From assembly GCF_032062135.1 (NCBI RefSeq), contig NC_092862.1, positions 65,738,933-65,802,932 on the forward strand: a stretch of 64,000 bases of DNA. The letters are read 5' to 3'. The notes beneath the pieces are model-generated. The model was given only the letters and a program-made list of their open reading frames with translations. It was not told the origin of the DNA and did not search any database. Below are positions 60,351 through 64,000 of the stretch, piece by piece. Within the stretch, counting starts at the first letter, position 1, and each line of letters starts with the position of its first letter. The position numbers and the translations under genes were made by a program. This DNA comes from Pyxicephalus adspersus (Eukaryota; Chordata; Amphibia; Anura; Pyxicephalidae).

Positions 60351-61359
60351 CCACACAAACTATGGCGGTGTGCCAATCCCATTGTTGGAACTGTGCTGCT
60401 TTCCTAATCAGAGTTCAGCTGCCATATAAGAAACGGTCAAGTACTCTTCAATCCCCTTCTTGAATTGCTTCCAATCGACTTTCATTGTCCGGGCACTTAA
60501 ATATATCACTGCCTGCCAACCACAGGTAATAATATAATTTGATATGTTTACACTCCTGCAATCAAGAGGCATTGTCAGATTATATGGACAAGTACCCTGT
60601 CCCTAAACACAGCACTCCTGTCTGGGAAATACAGAGGAGCTGATCCAACAGAATAGAAATTCCTTACATATCACATGCATTTTATTATTCATATCGATTC
60701 TTTCCTAGTGTGTCACATAACCAGGAGATGATTTGCCCAACTCATCCATCTGCCTATTCCTATCCACATTTCCCCAGTATGTTCCATAATATGGGGTAAA
60801 TTATCCAGGGAATACATATTCCTATCCACCTATGAGGGTCATTTAACAAGGAATACATCTTGCTATTTCTATCCACCTTTCCCCAGTATATCCTACAATA
60901 AGAAGCTATCCACACAAGAAATAACGTCATACAGCTTAGAATGCACTTTCCTTTGTGTGAGGCATCCAGGAGGTAAATCTAAGAAAGTTTAATTTGTAAA
61001 TTACTTGACCAACCTATTTATTACCCATATAGCAAATCTCACCCAAACAAACCTGCACCAATGAACAATCCCACTACATTTTCAATATATATTCTAAGAG
61101 ACTTCCCTCTATATTTGGAAAGAGAATCTGTGATAAATCATTACATATTGATGTCTGTGATAGTAGCTTTGTCCTTGTAGTTATTTTTGATGTGACTTCA
61201 CCATGAATCATGGCTCATGTGAAACCCAATGCTGGAATTAATCTCCATATGGTGGAAATGACTGCTTGGTGTAAAAACAAGCTCGGAGCATTAGAGGAAA
61301 CTTAGTAAGAGCATGAAGATTTGTGAAAATTAAATATATGCATCTCTATCCTTACCTTT

Positions 61360-61800
61360 AATGCATTGTCTTTTTTTATTCTTTCTCTCGCTTATCATCC
61401 TTTTTGTTTCTCCATGCCATGCGTCTTTCTTATTTCTTTCTCTACCTGCTATATTTCGATCCCCTTGTCCTTTGTATTGTATTTATTTTGTATTTTTTGT
61501 TTGCATTTTACATGTCTATATTACCTTTTTCTCCCTTTTTTCTTTTTTTCTTTTTTTTACTATTCTTTCTCCTTTTTCCACCTTCACCTTTCTCTTCTCT
61601 ATTTATTCCCAGTATTATATTCTCTCTCCCCCTCTCTCTCTCTCTCTCTCGCCCATTTTCTTCTTTATATTACATATTTAACTTTATCCTTTTCTTTTTT
61701 CTCTCGTCCATATCTTCTCTCCCTCTAAATTACAGTAAATCCCCATTTTTACCTGCCCCATCCTTATACCCCTCCCTGCCTCTTCCGCAACACAATTGTT
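61360..61800 (+). repeat. Polypyrimidine tract in foxf2 3' region
   Basis: About 440 nt in which the + strand is overwhelmingly C and T, including a (CT)n run near 61630. Open frames rich in Phe/Leu/Ser here are compositional. Confidence 0.85.
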
Positions 61801-62083
61801 TTATAAATGAAACCGATAAATGAAACCTTAGAGAAGTCAGCACTTTTCTTCCAGAAATTTCCTCCTTTAGTAATAAAATAATTGTATATATTAGAAATAA
61901 TTTTTTTCCAGTAGGGCAAAATACATTGTTATTTTTGACAATTTTTCTTTAGATTTTCTTAGCACAATACGTTGGCAGTGTATCGAAATTTGTATAACCC
62001 CACTATGCTTTTTAAAGAAACGAATGTATTTGCACTTATGTAGTCTTGAAATATTGTTCAGATATTTGGATGTACATTTTTCC

Positions 62084-62089
62084 AATAAA
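62084..62089 (+). terminator. foxf2: Likely foxf2 polyadenylation signal
   Basis: AATAAA within TCCAATAAAATGTTTATAAC, at the end of a repeat-free block; the first downstream repeat starts at about 62200. Confidence 0.45.
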
Positions 62090-62200
62090 ATGTTTATAAC
62101 AAACGTCCATTATACTTTATATCATATCGTTAAGAAATGAATGAATGAATACAATCTATAACGAAAAAGAGAAATCTGTAATATGCTATTTTTAAAATTA

Positions 62201-62202
62201 AA

Positions 62203-62280
<78 letters not shown>

Positions 62281-62350
62281 TTTGGTTTGTATATGTATTT
62301 TAAACTTTAACACTGTAAATTAAAATATGCATTGTGTGTATATATGTATG

Positions 62351-62381
<31 letters not shown>

Positions 62382-62400
62382 GTGTGTGTGTTTGTATGTG
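62201..62400. repeat. A-run, (AT)n, (GT)n microsatellite cluster
   Basis: (A)11, (AT)n to 62256, (GT)12 at 62257-62280, then a second TA/TG tract at 62341-62392. Confidence 0.95.
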
Positions 62401-64000
62401 TATTTTACACTGTAACACATATACGGCAGTAATATATTCCAGCATCCCAAAAGAACAGGTAAAAGAAGCAATTTTGGAAACATTTTAGAAGGGACTGAGT
62501 TTAGGTCAAACTAACAGGTATCATAAGTAGAATAAATTGCCAATACTTGTTTTTTCTGAGATGATCTATTCTCTGTTCCTTGTGTAAATGACCCGTTAAA
62601 TGAATGCTTCCACCCATTTGCGACTGGTGAGCGGCTGCATCCAAGCAATCAGAGATCCCTTCTACAAAGAGTTATCTGTTTACAGCAAAGTATTCTCTGA
62701 TGTCCTCATATATATCAAATATTTATCATTTTGATATGCCTTTGTAATGTTTAGCCTTTGTTTAAGGCTTTAGTAATAGTTTAATAGTAATAATTTAGTA
62801 ATAGTAATTTACTAATCCCCTTAAACAAATATCCCTGGCATAATAATTAGAAGAAAGTAATTGGACTGAACTTATTGTATGTATTCCAGTCTTGTGTATG
62901 TGACATATAGCTGGGGTAGTAGACTGCCATGTCCTGCTGTGAGCAGATACCATGGTGCACATACAAAGTCAGAGGTCACTGCTGGCCAACCAGTCATTCT
63001 GCTCTCCCTGTTGGTTTACATACTGATGCTGCAGAATCACATATTGCTGCCTATATTTATTTTTTGAAGGCTTATTTACATTTAACCAATATAAACTGTG
63101 AATTGCCAGAAGTCTGCTGTTTCCTGTCGTGTTCCCAGATCCTAATAATATAGAATGATAGTAAATAAAGGAGACAGGCTGCAGCTGCACTTGAACTAAC
63201 CACCTCTGCAGGGTGACTGTCACATCAGAGGTCACACTCACCTCTGCAGTCTACAGGATGGAGTGCAGCTGTCAGCAGGACAAGTGCTGTCTACTACATG
63301 GCATGGAGTACTTCCACCTGCATTGTGTGCATGCCTAGTCATTACATAGATGTATATATAAAAGACACAATAATACAGTACACAGTGTTATATATTTTAG
63401 TGTAATAATATAAATAATAATAATAACACCAATAATAATAATTCCTTTGTTATGATTAAACACAGCCACAGTATTATTTATTTTAATGTATAAAATGTAA
63501 AATGCAGGTACCCAGAAAATTAGATAAAATCAGGCAAGCAACAAATAAGTAAAAAAAAAAATATGATTTTAATTAATGTATACATTTAATGTATACATCT
63601 AAAAATACTGTAATTTTTTTTTGTTGTTCTACAGGAACACAACTCAATAACAAAGAGTTGAGGGATTTAGTAGTCCTCAGATGCAGCTGTAAAACATGTA
63701 AATGATAAAAATGTTATACAGGAGGAGTGCACACAAAAAGTTACCACCTGATGCTGATGCTAAAATTCCTTTTAACATTTTTTTTTAAATAAATGATTAT
63801 AACAAGAAATAATGTATATAATAAAACAATGGCATATTTAGTAGATTAAAAGGGACCAAACAAATCTCTTATTGTTAGAGTTACTTAAATATACATTTAG
63901 GCTGGTTTTACACATTTAAGCTGCAGTATTGCACGATTAGGGCCCTTTCATATTCACCATTCAGCCACATGCAAAAAAGATTTCCAATCTCTACTATTCA
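62401..64000. other. Downstream intergenic DNA, no gene
   Basis: AT-rich. The part 62880-63330 is less AT-rich with a local CCTCTGCAG direct repeat (63200-63250). foxc1, the next gene in the cluster elsewhere, is not present. Confidence 0.5.

Larger units (their letters stand above)
59888..62110 (+). other. foxf2: foxf2 3' UTR (inferred extent)
   Basis: From the stop codon to the AATAAA at 62084-62089. It contains a 54-bp minisatellite beginning 53 bp after the stop, an assembly gap (60049-60156), a strongly pyrimidine-rich stretch (about 61360-61800) and further candidate signals (ATTAAA 61329-61334, AATAAA 61872-61877). The repeat-free 61840-62100 block ending in a clean AATAAA looks like a UTR terminus. 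The extent is inferred; an earlier end at 61.3 or 61.9 kb is possible. Confidence 0.5.

Noticed and set aside
59848..60463. Several long open frames on both strands downstream of foxf2
   Set aside because: They arise because the 54-bp minisatellite is a multiple of three and because N positions are not stops.
61361..61823. Three overlapping 100-140 codon frames rich in Phe, Leu and Ser that look like membrane proteins
   Set aside because: Pure consequence of the polypyrimidine tract.

Overview
The window is vertebrate nuclear DNA, most likely from a frog. It is AT-rich, with sparse genes, long non-coding stretches, (TA)n and (GATA)n microsatellites and many short DNA-transposon and retroposon copies of the kinds common in anuran genomes. 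The frog assignment is an inference from repeat character and from the sequence of the two proteins; no species is claimed.

Two real genes are supported, both on the + strand and both forkhead transcription factors. foxq1 is a single-exon gene at 6920-8245 (441 aa). foxf2 has two coding exons, 53966-54923 and 59721-59887 (374 aa), separated by a 4797-bp phase-1 intron. FOXQ1 and FOXF2 are neighbours in the same order and orientation in the FOXQ1-FOXF2-FOXC1 cluster of human 6p25, so this is the orthologous cluster with foxc1 expected further 3'. The two proteins are tissue-patterning DNA-binding factors and do not form an operon-like unit. Shared regulation, if any, would come from elements in the 45.7 kb between them.

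Layout. 1-6540: upstream of foxq1, with a possible regulatory block near 1.0-1.4 kb and a 770-bp repeat duplicated in tandem (4381-5913). 6541-9330: foxq1 promoter, gene and 3' UTR. 9331-53000: non-coding intergenic DNA. It carries an eroded Ty3/Gypsy pol relic (15.2-15.9 kb), a CpG-dense MITE (16.05-16.21 kb), CTCF-like motifs (30.0 and 31.1 kb), a degenerate minisatellite (32.3-33.7 kb), a GATA array (35.2 kb), a retroposon with a 15-bp target duplication (39.3 kb), two inverted TTA-flanked MITEs of one family (39.6 and 49.2 kb) and a three-level nested transposon (52.4-53.0 kb). 53228-62110: foxf2 with upstream region, intron and a long 3' UTR holding a 54-bp minisatellite interrupted by an assembly gap. 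62111-64000: downstream DNA with microsatellites.

I found no new enzymatic, defence or mobile coding system. What stands out is structural: the minisatellite in the foxf2 3' UTR, transposons with exact target duplications, two perfect hairpins and a few candidate regulatory blocks.
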